Positions 19,146 to 29,080 of a stretch of 64,000 nt of DNA are shown piece by piece. Source of the stretch: Competibacter_A sp037045685 (lineage in GTDB: Bacteria > Pseudomonadota > Gammaproteobacteria > Competibacterales > Competibacteraceae). Where the stretch lies: positions 186,001-250,000 of the forward strand of contig JBAOII010000011.1 in NCBI GenBank assembly GCA_037045685.1. Reading direction: 5' to 3'. Positions within the stretch are counted from its first letter, which is position 1, and the number at the start of each line of letters is the position of its first letter. A program made the position numbers and the translations under genes. The notes under the pieces are model-generated. The model was not told the origin of the DNA and ran no database searches. It saw nothing but the letters and a program-made list of their open reading frames with translations.

Positions 19146-19832
19146 TCAGGAACACTTGGAATCGCCGCAGTTCAGGCAGGTCAAACAACCGTCCATGACG
19201 ATGACCGCCTTGGTCTGGCATTTGCCGCAGAGCGTGGCTTCCGGGGGAAAGCTGCTTTCGCCGGCCTCCTCGATAGCCTTCATGCCGACCTCGTATTTGA
19301 TGCGCTGTTCGACGATCATCTTGCGCTGGTGCTCGTCCAAACCGTCTTCCCCGAGCAGGCCGATCGAGCGCATGTGCGATTCGATCACGTCGCCGATTTC
19401 CGCGACCAGCGAGGGCATGTATTTGCCGCCTTTCTTGAAATAGCCGCCCTTCGGATCGAACACCGAGCGCATTTCCTCCACCAGAAAGGTCACGTCGCCG
19501 CCCTTGCGGAACACCGCCGAGATGATGCGGGTCAGGGCGACGATCCATTGAAAGTGCTCCATGGCCTTGGAATTGATGAAGATTTCGAACGGTCGCCGCA
19601 CCTCGTGCTCGGTGCCGGGATTGAGGACGATGTCGTTGATGGTGATGTACAGAGCGTGATCCGACAGGGGTGTTTTAACCTTGTAGGTGGCGCCGGGCAG
19701 CACCTCGGGTCGGGCCACGCTTTCGTGCATCTGCTGCACGGCTTGGGCCGGACCGCTCGCGGGCGCGGGTGAGGTGTCGTCGGGTTTGACGACGCTGTAG
19801 GCGACGATTTTTTTGTCGATTTTGATGGCCAT
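19146..19832 (-). CDS. nrdJb: Ribonucleotide reductase NrdJb subunit (TSCPD domain)
   Basis: Second polypeptide of the split, adenosylcobalamin-dependent class II ribonucleotide reductase. 228 residues: TSCPD-type domain (HALYITINDIVLNPGTEHEVRRPFEIFINSK ... GGDVTFLVEEMRSVFDP) and a C-terminal cysteine cluster CGKCQ...CLTCLNCGDSKC, suited to re-reducing the active site or binding zinc. ATG 19832 is preceded by GGAGGGGACG. In Pseudomonas nrdJa and nrdJb are almost adjacent; here 378 bases with a small ORF and a terminator separate them. Confidence 0.9.
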   Translation of the reverse strand: MAIKIDKKIVAYSVVKPDDTSPAPASGPAQAVQQMHESVARPEVLPGATYKVKTPLSDHALYITINDIVLNPGTEHEVRRPFEIFINSKAMEHFQWIVALTRIISAVFRKGGDVTFLVEEMRSVFDPKGGYFKKGGKYMPSLVAEIGDVIESHMRSIGLLGEDGLDEHQRKMIVEQRIKYEVGMKAIEEAGESSFPPEATLCGKCQTKAVIVMDGCLTCLNCGDSKCS

Positions 19833-19852
19833 AATTTTCGTCCCCTCCGGTG

Positions 19853-19884
19853 GAAGAAAACAGCCCCTATATTGCAAGGGGCTG
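19853..19884 (-). terminator. Terminator hairpin just upstream of nrdJb
   Basis: On the minus strand CAGCCCCT - loop - AGGGGCTG followed by TTTTCTT. It ends about 20 bases before the nrdJb start codon, so transcripts from nrdJa would have to pass it. It may act as an attenuator or simply end the small ORF transcript. Confidence 0.75.
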
Positions 19885-19910
19885 TGAGACATCACAAGAT
19901 TAGACGGAGT

Positions 19911-20012
19911 CTAGCGAGAGGGAAGGCTGCGCCAGTGCGCTCTTACGTGTTCCCACTTGCCAAGTCTATATCTTGAATACTCGTTAACAAACACAGCCTT
20001 AAGACCGGTCAT
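19911..20012 (-). CDS. 33-residue small protein between nrdJa and nrdJb
   Basis: MTGLKAVFVNEYSRYRLGK then WEHVRAHWRSLPSR. AAGAGG lies seven bases upstream of the ATG, and a terminator follows 27 bases after the stop, so it looks like an expressed mini-gene. The composition (basic and aromatic) is protein-like and more AT-rich than its neighbours. I do not recognise the family. It could be a leader peptide for nrdJb control, a small independent protein or part of an inserted element. Confidence 0.5.
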   Translation of the reverse strand: MTGLKAVFVNEYSRYRLGKWEHVRAHWRSLPSR

Positions 20013-20019
20013 ATCAATA

Positions 20020-20205
20020 CCTCTTAAAATTGAGGCGCAACCGAGCCTTAAACCTTGGTTGAAGGGCTTGATAACAGGTTATTACCTGCTATTGTTACCC
20101 TTAGTATTTGTCAGATACACCAAGGGGGGAGGCGCCCGGTTACGCCGAAAGTATGCCTCCTCACGCGCGGGGACAGAGTTGGCGCTCGGTCCCCGTTCGC
20201 TTTTG
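20020..20205 (-). ncRNA. Hairpin-rich intercistronic region after nrdJa (candidate structured RNA)
   Basis: Three inverted repeats in a row: GGGGAC/GTCCCC at 20169-20194, GGAGGC/GCCTCC at 20128-20160, and CAGGT/ACCTG around 20074-20089. None is followed by a T run. The segment lies in the nrdJa-nrdJb spacer upstream of the small ORF. I looked for the B12 box of cobalamin riboswitches and did not find it. Whether it is a regulatory RNA is inference. Confidence 0.35.
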
Positions 20206-20210
20206 AAGCC

Positions 20211-23200
20211 TCAAAATTTCCCGTAGTACCCCTCCTTGATCGCATCAAACAGATTCGCCGCCGTGTGAATCTCGCCGTCGTACTCGATCTCCTCGTTCCC
20301 CTTGACCTCGATTTCCGAGCCATCCTCCAGAACGAACTTGTAGAGGGTGTTCGCCAGATCCTGCTCCTTGACCAGCACGCCCTGGAACGCCGCCGGGTTG
20401 AAACGGAAGGTGGTGCAGCCCTTCAAGCCCTGCTCGTAGGCGTACAGGTAGATGTCCTTGAAATCCTCGTAAGGGAAATCGGTGGGCACGTTGGCCGTCT
20501 TGGAAATGCTGGAATCGATCCACTTCTGTGCGGCGGCCTGGATGTCCACATGCTGTTTCGGGCGTCACCTCGTCGGCGGCGATGAAGTAGTGGGGCAGCC
20601 GCTGCTCGGCGGATTCGGAGCCGGGTATGGCCTTGGGGTTGACCAAGTGCCGGTAGGCCAGCAACTCGAAGGAGAACACATCCACCTTCTCCTTGGATTT
20701 TTTGCCGGGCCGGATGACGTTGCGGAAATAGTGATGGGCGAAACTGGGTTCGATGCCGTTGCTGGCGTTGTTGGCCAAGGACAGCGCGATGGTGCCGGTG
20801 GGCGCGATGGAGCTGTGGTGGGTGAAGCGAGCGCCGACTCGGGCCAGTTCCTCGACCAGTTCCGGCTCGACCGCCGCGACCTGTTGCAGGTAGCGGCTAT
20901 AGCGGGCGTGCAGGACTTTTCCCTTGACGCTATCGCCTGCCTTGATGCCGTCGCGGACCATTTCCGGGCGCTTGCGCAGCATCTCGGCGGTCACGGTGAA
21001 ATCCTGCTCCAGAATCGGGGCCGGCCCTTTCTCGCGCGCCAGCTCCAAGGCGATGCGCCAGCCGGTCAGGGCCAGTTCCTTGGTGACTTTCTCGGTGAAA
21101 ACCAGCGATTCCGGCGATCCATACTGCATACCTAGCATGGTCAGAGTGGAACCCAGTCCCAGATAACCCATGCCGTGCCGGCGCTTGCCGAGGATTTCCC
21201 GACGCTGCTGCTCCAGAGGCAGGCCGTTGATTTCCACCACGTTGTCGAGCATCCGGGTGAAAATGGCGACGACGTTTTGATAGGTGTCCCAGTCGAAACC
21301 GGCTTTTTCCGTGAACGGGTTTTGGACGAACTGGGTGAGGTTCACCGATCCGAGCAAGCAAGAGCCGTAGGGAGGAAGTGTTTGTTCGCCGCAATTGTGA
21401 GCGTGAAAGCCATTGGCGTCGAAGGTATTGATCCCCGGAATCTGGGCATCGTATGCGTCCTCGACGCCATCGACCCGCAACTCGTGGACCACCGCAGTGA
21501 ATCGCTCCTGGTTGAGCGCCCGCTGGTACTGATTCAGCAACGCATGCAAGCGTTGCTGTTTCCGGGAATCGGCAAAACCGATGCGCTCGGCGAATGCGCT
21601 GAGGTTGATGCCGCTGATCACCAGTTCATGCTGGGCCTTGACCGGGTAGGTCGCGCGATCACCACGGCCATCCGGTAACAGCTTCAGCCCCGCTGGTCGG
21701 CGCTGGGAATAAATTCGGGAAAAAATACCCAATCGCAGCAGTATTCGTTGTACGGCTTCCAAGATGTCCATATTCGGATTGAGCGAGCCGCACGCTGACG
21801 CCTTTGCTCTGTGAGCCTTGCACCGATCCGTCGGTGTCGAACAAGCCGCGTAGCAGCCCGCGCTGAAACGCGCTGGAGGTTTTCTCCATGGCGGGGGTGA
21901 TGGCCTTGTACCCCGGACGCATTCCAAAATGTTCGGCAAGCGCCTTGATCGCGGCCAGGGTTAGCCGATGCTCGGCCCGGCCCGGAATCGCGCTCCAACC
22001 TCGGAAATCGCTGCGGTGAGGCAAACTCAGGGCGCAATCGAGCGCTTCCCGCATGATGGATCGCGAACCGTTGGCGGCCATCCGATCTTCGTTTGCCGCT
22101 TTGGGCATCCACACGGAGAGAACGGCGGTATTCGCCTTTAAGACGCCGTCGCCGATGAGCAATCCGAGCAGATAGCCTTCCTCGAAATGGTGAGAGCCGG
22201 GCCAGTCCGGATTATCGCGATGATTCTGGAGCAACAGGCGATCACCCGGAAGCAGTTGGTCGGCCTCGCACCACTCGGTTTGCAAGATGTCGCGAGTCAA
22301 ACGGGTAACGCGCCGCACACTCGATGATCTGCGGTCAAGCGCAGGCTGTAGCCTTCCAGGGTCCGCAAATGCAGGATTTGTTTGGTGGCGGTTTTGAAAA
22401 AGCCATCCTTGCCGGAAGCGTGATCCTGCCCGTCTATGCGCGCGAGAAACGGTTGGCCGATCAGGTCAAACACTTGGCGAGGACCCGTGGCGGTGTGAAT
22501 CCAGGTGTCGCCGGTCACGCACGGGTTGGTCGCCCGGATATTCTCGCAAAACCAGTTGTTGTTCATCTCGTTCGCGCGGTCGATCAGGATGAACCCCGGT
22601 TCGGCGTAATCGTAAGTGGACGCCATGATCACGTCCCACAGGCGCCGGGCGCGGATTTTCCGATATATTTTGCAGGCGACTTGCCCGATGTCGTTGACGA
22701 TCAAACTTTCCGTGGTCGGCCACTCGCGCCAGACGATCTTGCTGGCGTCGTTCAAATCGACGCCGTCCTGCTCCGCTTCTTTGGCCAGGAGCGGGAACGC
22801 CAGCAGCCAGTCGGCGTCGTTTTTGACCGCTTCCATGAACTCGCGGGTGATCAGCAGCGACAGGTTGAATTGGCGGAGCCGACCCGCCTCGCGCTTGGCG
22901 CGGACGAATTCCATGACATCGGGATGGCCGATGTCGAAGGTGCCCATCTGCGCGCCCCGCCGACCGCCCGCCGACGACACGGTGAAGCACATCTTGTCGT
23001 AGATATCCATGAACGACAGCGGCCCCGAGGTGTAGGCCCCCGCGCCGGAGACGTAGGCGCCGCGCGGCCGCAGCGTGGAAAACTCGTAGCCGATGCCGGC
23101 GCCCGATTTGAGCGTCAAGCCCGCTTCGTGCACCTTGCGCAGAATGTCGTCCATCGAGTCGCGAATAGTGCCCGAAACCGTGCAGTTGATCGTGGACGTG

Positions 23201-23499
23201 GCCGGTTTGTGTTCCCAAGCACCGGCGTTGGAAATGATCCGCCCCGCCGGAATGGCGCCATGGCGCAAGGCCCACAGAAACTTCTCGCACCAAAGTTCGC
23301 GCAGTTCCTCGGTGGCTTCCACCGCCGCCAGCGCCTTGGCCACGCGCTGATAGGTGCCGTCGATGGTCTCGTCGATCGGTCGCCCGTCCTTGGCCTTGAG
23401 CCGGTATTTCTTGTCCCAGATGTCCCAGGACGCGGGTTGCATCGGCACGTCGGCGGCAGCGGTCGGACGGTCGACCGGTTGCAGGTGCGCGGTTCTCAT
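20211..23499 (-). CDS. nrdJa: Ribonucleotide reductase class II catalytic subunit NrdJa, intein-containing and frameshifted
   Basis: Catalytic chain of the adenosylcobalamin-dependent ribonucleotide reductase. N-extein of 326 residues from ATG 23499 (AGGGAGA site) through CTVSGTIRDS, GGRRGAQMGTFDI and ENIRATNP; C-extein from the active-site loop CGEQTLPPYGSCLLGS at 21393 to EGYYGKF at 20211. Without the intein the protein would be about 719 residues, close to Pseudomonas NrdJa. The frame is broken three times: two extra bases near 22316 and one near 21775, both inside the intein and together restoring frame, and one extra base at 20559 near the C-terminus (ACG CCC g AAA CAG). As written no full-length protein can be made. 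Confidence 0.9.
21394..22521 (-). mobile_element. Intein with LAGLIDADG homing endonuclease inside nrdJa
   Basis: Protein-splicing element of about 375 residues (after removing three extra bases). Block A is CVTGDTWIHT with the N-terminal Cys at 22521; block B is LTADHRV; the two LAGLIDADG helices are YLLGLLIGDG and LLRGLFDTDGS; block F/G is DAYDAQIPGINTFDANGFHAHN followed by Cys+1. Cys+1 is the conserved cysteine of the NPCGEQ loop, the predicted thiyl-radical residue of the enzyme, so the host protein is inactive until splicing. Two frameshifts, near 22316 and 21775, bracket the endonuclease region. Confidence 0.9.
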
Positions 23500-23643
23500 A
23501 AGCCGGCTTCTCCCTGAAATTGGTGAGTGTGGTATCGGCGGGGTATCGGTGAGCGGCTCGGCCAGTTCTGGTATCGGCCGAGTCGCGTCTTGGCTTGGAG
23601 TCGTCGCCAGATTCTAGAGGATGCGGGAAAAAATTCCAGAAAA

Positions 23644-23690
23644 TTTCCATATGATGTGTTTTTTTCGGAAAACACTACAACATAGTGTGT
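23644..23690 (-). promoter_or_regulatory. Pair of NrdR-box-like sites
   Basis: Two 16-base sites start exactly 31 bases apart: TTTCCATATGATGTGT (23644-23659) and CTACAACATAGTGTGT (23675-23690). Against the NrdR consensus ACACwATATATwGTGT they match at about 10 and 12 positions. A 31-32-base period (three helical turns) is what NrdR sites upstream of ribonucleotide reductase genes show. They lie about 145-190 bases upstream of nrdJa, so NrdR repression by nucleotide status is the likely control. Confidence 0.65.
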
Positions 23691-23782
23691 TTGGGGATGC
23701 AAATAACGTGTTGTTTCCGCTCATAATCGGCCCGGGTTGGCAGGTTGCTTCGGGAAGGAAAAAAAGGTTAGTGGAAACCTTG

Positions 23783-23811
23783 TTGTCAAGGGGTGGCACC
23801 GGTGGTATAAC
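23783..23811 (+). promoter_or_regulatory. Sigma-70-type promoter for the 23869 lipoprotein gene
   Basis: TTGTCA, a 17-base spacer, then TATAAC: five of six consensus bases at each element with optimal spacing, 58 bases before the ATG at 23869. Confidence 0.65.
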
Positions 23812-23868
23812 CGGCTAAAATTTTGGTGGCTACCGCCGATAACGGACACAATAACCGAGGGAGAAACC

Positions 23869-24561
23869 ATGAAGATCTCGTATGCCCCTCTTTTCATCCT
23901 GTGCTTGGGACTGGGGGCCTGCGCGTCCCAAGTTCCCGTCGCGACAACCTATCCTGTGTCGTTCCAAAGAAAGATGCAGGCGGCCGAGCATTGGGACATT
24001 CTGACCGCCCATGTGGCCAACCGCTTGCAAGACGCACTGCTGGGTTCCGGCCAACAGCAGGGGCGTCCGATCGCCTTGCACGTCCAGTCCCCCCAATACA
24101 ACAGCGAGTTCAGTGTCGCCTTTCACAGCTTGCTGCTCACCCACCTGCTGGAGCGGGGGTTCCTGGTCAGCGAGAACCCGGGCGGGGGCTACGCCGTGTC
24201 CTACGACGTGCAAGTCGTGACGCATAGGGATCGCGGTTTCATCCGGCCGATGCCGGGGCTGTTCACCGCCCTGACCGGCAGCGTGCTGGTCTTGGATGCC
24301 ACGGCCCAAAACAATCCGGCGACCGCCGCGATGATGGGCGCGGTCGGCTTGGACGTGGCGACCGGGTTCATCACCGACCAGCCGAACAGCGAGATCATCG
24401 TGACCACCTCGATCATGAGCGGCGACCGCTACGTGACCCGCTTGCGGGACATCTACTACGTCAGCGACAACAACGTCGGGCAGTACATCGCCAAGGGGCC
24501 GGCGCCGGTGACCACCCGCATCATGGAGGTGGTCGGCTGCACTTCGGGACCCAATTGCTAA
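23869..24561 (+). CDS. Putative outer-membrane lipoprotein, unknown function
   Basis: 230 residues with a lipoprotein signal peptide (MKISYAPLFILCLGLGACAS; lipobox LGAC, Cys at about residue 18). The mature part has HVANRLQDALLGSGQQQGRPIALHV and an alanine/glycine-rich centre (NNPATAAMMGAVGLDVATGF); two cysteines near the end (VGCTSGPNC). GAGGGAGAAACC precedes the ATG. It is followed 43 bases later by a FlgO-like lipoprotein gene, so the two probably form an operon acting at the outer membrane. No specific function can be assigned. Confidence 0.75.
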   Translation: MKISYAPLFILCLGLGACASQVPVATTYPVSFQRKMQAAEHWDILTAHVANRLQDALLGSGQQQGRPIALHVQSPQYNSEFSVAFHSLLLTHLLERGFLVSENPGGGYAVSYDVQVVTHRDRGFIRPMPGLFTALTGSVLVLDATAQNNPATAAMMGAVGLDVATGFITDQPNSEIIVTTSIMSGDRYVTRLRDIYYVSDNNVGQYIAKGPAPVTTRIMEVVGCTSGPNC

Positions 24562-24604
24562 TGGCGTGCCGTGACTCGACTCGCATCATAGAGGTGGTCA
24601 GATC

Positions 24605-25168
24605 ATGAATTGGAACGTAATGAGCTTGCGCGGAGTCGCGACGCTGTTGGTCGCGTTCAGCTTGGGGATGCTGGGGTGCGCGTCTTCCTCCGACGACGTG
24701 CCGGTCCGTCCCATCATTCAGGACGCGAATCTGGTCGATGCCAATTACAAGGCGGCCGATGCCCTGCTGACGCGGGCGCCGTGGCTCAAGGAGCGGCGCG
24801 ATCCGTTGCTGGCGGCGACTTTCGTGGACATCAACAATCTCGAAATGTCGTCCGGTTTGGGGCGGGTGATCGGGGAGCAGCTCGGCTCCAAGTTCGCGCA
24901 GCAGGGGTTCACGGTCGTCGAGATCAAGATGCGCAACAACATTTTCGTCAAGGAAGGCTTGGGCGAATTCGCGCTGTCGCGCTCGATCAAGGAGATCAGC
25001 CAATCGCACAACGCCGCCGCCGTGATCGCGGGCACTTACGCGGTCGCCCGGCAGTCGGTGTTCGTTCAGGCCCGCCTGATCCGCGCCACCGACAACCTGA
25101 TCCTGGCATCCTACGATTACGTCTTGCCGCTCGGCCCGGACGCCAAGGCGCTGCTGGCCGCGCAATAA
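24605..25168 (+). CDS. FlgO-like outer-membrane lipoprotein
   Basis: 187 residues; signal peptide with lipobox LGMLGC. The mature domain (NYKAADALLTRAPWLKERRDPLLAATFVDINNLEMSSGLGRVIGEQLGSKFAQQGF ... FALSRSIKEISQSHNAAAVIAGTYAV) matches the FlgO domain, known from Vibrio FlgO, which supports flagellar stability at the outer membrane. No flagellar genes are nearby, so a flagellar role is not implied. Followed by a clear terminator. Confidence 0.82.
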   Translation: MNWNVMSLRGVATLLVAFSLGMLGCASSSDDVPVRPIIQDANLVDANYKAADALLTRAPWLKERRDPLLAATFVDINNLEMSSGLGRVIGEQLGSKFAQQGFTVVEIKMRNNIFVKEGLGEFALSRSIKEISQSHNAAAVIAGTYAVARQSVFVQARLIRATDNLILASYDYVLPLGPDAKALLAAQ

Positions 25169-25214
25169 AACTTGCGGCGCCGGTTTTCGGCGCGCTCGGT
25201 CGGTTTTCGGCGAA

Positions 25215-25254
25215 ACGCCCTTGCTCCCTTTAAAAGCAAGGGCGTTTTCGTTTT
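25215..25254 (+). terminator. Terminator after the lipoprotein pair
   Basis: GCCCTTGCT / AGCAAGGGC stem (25217-25243) followed by GTTTTCGTTTT. It separates the plus-strand lipoprotein genes from convergent metF. Confidence 0.88.
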
Positions 25255-25268
25255 GCCGGCGAGCGCGG

Positions 25269-26127
25269 CTATTCGCGGATCAAACCCAGCCGCTCGCAAA
25301 TCGCCAGCGTCGGCCCGGCCTGATTCATGGTGTAGAAATGCAGTCCGGGTGCGCCACCGTCCAGAAGGCGCCGACATAGACCCGCGACCACATCCAGCCC
25401 ATAAGCGCGGATCGCGTCGCGGTCGTCGCCGCAGCTTTCCAGCCGCTTGCGAATCCAGCGCGGAATTTCCGCTCCGCAGTTATCCGAGAACCGCGCCAGT
25501 TGGGTGAAATTGGTGATCGGCATGATGCCGGGCACGATGGGCAAATCCAGCCCCAGTTTTTCGCAGTCGTCCACGAAGCGAAAATAGGATTCCGGGTTGT
25601 AAAAATACTGGGTGATGGCGCTGTTGGCGCCGGCTTCGACCTTCTGCTTGAAATTGAGCAGATCGCGCTCGGTGCTGGTGGCTTGGGGGTGAAATTCCGG
25701 GTAGGCGGCCACTTCGATGTGAAAGTGATCGCCGGTCTCGGCGCGAATGAAGGCCACCAGCTCGTTGGCGTAGCGGAATTCGCCGAATTCCCGCATCCCG
25801 GACGGCAAATCGCCGCGCAGGGCGACGATGCGGTGGATGCCCAACGCCCGATAGCTGTCCAAAATTTCGCGGACTCCCGCGCGAGTGGAGGCGACGCAGG
25901 TCAAATGCGGAGCGGCGTCCACGCCGCTGCGCGTCTGGATCGCCTGAATCGCTTCGAAGGTGCGCTCGCGGGTGGAACCGCCCGCGCCGTAAGTGACCGA
26001 GAAGAACGCCGGCCGCATCCGCATCAATGCCTCGCGAGCGGCGAACAGCTTGCGCATGCCTTCGTCGGTGTTGGGGGGGAAGAACTCGCAACTGAAAATC
26101 TTGGGGTGTATGTTTCTGGGATTCCAT
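25269..26127 (-). CDS. metF: 5,10-methylenetetrahydrofolate reductase, frameshifted near the start
   Basis: FAD enzyme making 5-methyl-THF for methionine synthesis. Conserved blocks are KIFSCEFFPPNTDEG, FFSVTYGAGGSTRERT, APHLTCVASTR, RIVALRGDLP, EVAAYPEFHP and TQYFYNPESYFRFVDDC. The natural start is ATG 26127 (MESQKHTP), but the CCCC run at 26103-26106 has one base too many, putting the ATG out of frame with the rest; no ATG, GTG or TTG lies near the start of the conserved frame. Corrected length is about 285 residues, normal for MetF. It follows ahcY in a methyl-cycle operon. Confidence 0.9.
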
Positions 26128-26233
26128 GAGCGAAACCGCCGAGAATGGAAAGTGAGACGAGCGGCCGGGTCATCTCGAAATAGACCGAGGGCACGGAAAT
26201 CCGCGCCCTTCGGCTTTTCCGAAAAATGCGCGC

Positions 26234-27652
26234 TCAGTAGCGATAGTTCTCGGCCTTGTACGGCCCGTCCACCGCGACGCCGATGTAAGCCGCCTGTTCC
26301 GGGGTCAACTGGGTCAGCTTGGCACCGATCCGATCCAGATGCAGCCGGGCGACCTTCTCGTCCAGATGCTTCGGCAGGACGTAGACCTTGTTTTCGTACT
26401 GTGCGCCACGGGTGAACAGCTCGATCTGCGCCAGCGTTTGATTGGTGAAGGAGTTGGACATCACGAAACTGGGATGGCCGGTGGCGCAACCCAGATTCAC
26501 CAGCCGCCCCTCGGCCAGCAGGATGATGCGCTTGCCGTCGGGGAAAATGATGTGATCGACCTGCGGCTTGATGTTCTCCCAGCGGTACTTCTTCATGGCG
26601 GCCACTTCGATTTCGGAGTCGAAATGGCCGATGTTGCAGACGATGGCCTGATTCTTCATCCGCGTCATGTGATCGTGGTTGATGACGCCGACGTTGCCGG
26701 TGGCGGTGACGAAAATGTCGGCCTTGTCCGCCGCGTCGTCCATGGTGACCACCCGATAGCCTTCCATCGCCGCCTGCAAGGCGCAGATCGGGTCGATTTC
26801 GGTGACCCACACCGTCGCGCCCAAGCCCTTGAGCGACTGGGCGCAACCCTTGCCGACATCGCCGTAGCCCAGCACCACCGCGACCTTGCCGGCGATCATC
26901 ACATCGGTGGCGCGCTTGATCCCGTCCACCAGCGATTCGCGACAGCCGTAGAGGTTGTCGAACTTGGACTTGGTGACCGAGTCGTTGACGTTGATGGCGG
27001 GGAAGGGCAGCCGGCCTTCCTTCTCCATGGTGTACAGGCGATGGACGCCGGTGGTCGTTTCCTCGGTCACGCCCTTGATGTTGGCCAGGATTCTGGAATA
27101 CCAGCCGGGCTGGCGGTCCAGCCGCTCGCGGATGGCGGCGAACAAAACCTGCTCTTCCTCGCAAGTCGGGTCGGCGATCAGCGAGCGATCCTGTTCGGCG
27201 CGGGCGCCCAGCGTGACCAGCAGGGTCGCGTCGCCGCCGTCGTCCAGAATCATGTTGGGCGTGCCGCCGTCGTGCCATTCCAGGATGCGATGGGTGAAAT
27301 CCCAGTACTCTTCCAGCGTTTCGCCTTTGTAGGCGAACACCGGGATGCCGTCGGCGGCGATGGCGGCGGCGGCGTGATCCTGGGTCGAGAAAATGTTGCA
27401 GGAGGCCCAGCGAATGTCGGCGCCCAGCGCCGCCAGCGTCTCGATCAGCACGGCGGTCTGGATCGTCATGTGCAGCGAGCCGGCGATGCGGGCGCCATCG
27501 AGTGGCTGCCGGGCGTGGTATTCCTCGCGCACCGCCATCAGACCGGGCATTTCGGTTTCGGCGATGGCGATTTCCTTGCGGCCCCACTCGGCCAGGGAAA
27601 GATCGGCAACGTGATAATCGTTCGAGATTTTTTCGCGCACAACGGCGTTCAT
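26234..27652 (-). CDS. ahcY: Adenosylhomocysteinase
   Basis: Splits S-adenosylhomocysteine into homocysteine and adenosine, recycling the methyl-transfer by-product. 472 residues with DLSLAEWGRKEIAIAETEMPGLMA, ASCNIFSTQDHAAAAIA, the NAD-binding Rossmann motif VLGYGDVGKGCAQSLKG and C-terminal GVAVDGPYKAENYRY. ATG 27652 is chosen because GGAG lies six bases upstream; an ATG at 27664 is inferior. An SAH riboswitch sits directly upstream and metK before that. Confidence 0.97.
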   Translation of the reverse strand: MNAVVREKISNDYHVADLSLAEWGRKEIAIAETEMPGLMAVREEYHARQPLDGARIAGSLHMTIQTAVLIETLAALGADIRWASCNIFSTQDHAAAAIAADGIPVFAYKGETLEEYWDFTHRILEWHDGGTPNMILDDGGDATLLVTLGARAEQDRSLIADPTCEEEQVLFAAIRERLDRQPGWYSRILANIKGVTEETTTGVHRLYTMEKEGRLPFPAINVNDSVTKSKFDNLYGCRESLVDGIKRATDVMIAGKVAVVLGYGDVGKGCAQSLKGLGATVWVTEIDPICALQAAMEGYRVVTMDDAADKADIFVTATGNVGVINHDHMTRMKNQAIVCNIGHFDSEIEVAAMKKYRWENIKPQVDHIIFPDGKRIILLAEGRLVNLGCATGHPSFVMSNSFTNQTLAQIELFTRGAQYENKVYVLPKHLDEKVARLHLDRIGAKLTQLTPEQAAYIGVAVDGPYKAENYRY

Positions 27653-27675
27653 AACGTACTCCATATACGGTTGAA

Positions 27676-27751
27676 CGGGCGCCGTTGGCTCGTGAAAGCC
27701 ATGCCACGCCGAGCCTGACGGTCAAAACCGCTGCAGCGCCCCTCGGCGTGG
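27676..27751 (-). promoter_or_regulatory. SAH riboswitch upstream of ahcY
   Basis: The minus strand carries the hallmark elements of the S-adenosylhomocysteine riboswitch in order: GCCGAGGGGCGCTGCAGCG, a small hairpin (CGGTTTTGACCG), CAGGCTCGGC pairing back with GCCGAG, then AACGGCGCCC able to pair with GGGGCGC as the pseudoknot. It starts just after the metK stop and ends 24 bases before the ahcY ATG. In known examples SAH binding turns on ahcY expression. Confidence 0.9.
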
Positions 27752-27771
27752 AGGCGGGAAAATCGGATGCT

Positions 27772-28932
<1,161 letters not shown>

Positions 28933-29080
28933 GGGGTGGCGTATCCTCGAAAAACGATGGCGATAGATAGACGAGCGCGCCTGCGCCAGAAAGATGACGG
29001 CAAATAAAAAAATGCCAGTCTACTCGGAAATTGCTGCATTTGCATCTGGCTCTTTTATTCTTATTAGTTATGACTTCACC

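Larger units (their letters stand above)
23500..23868. other. Divergent intergenic region between nrdJa and the lipoprotein gene
   Basis: No gene seen. It is AT-rich in the middle and holds the NrdR-box pair (23644-23690) and a plus-strand sigma-70 promoter (23783-23811), described separately. Confidence 0.7.

Noticed and set aside
19833..20210. Cobalamin riboswitch or integron attC site in the nrdJ spacer
   Set aside because: No B12 box or GCCACTG element, and no proper attC core pair; a GTTAAC near 19983 is part of the small ORF.
19957..20226. 89-codon plus-strand frame antisense to the nrdJ spacer
   Set aside because: It crosses the hairpins and has no ribosome-binding site; the minus-strand 33-residue frame is better supported.
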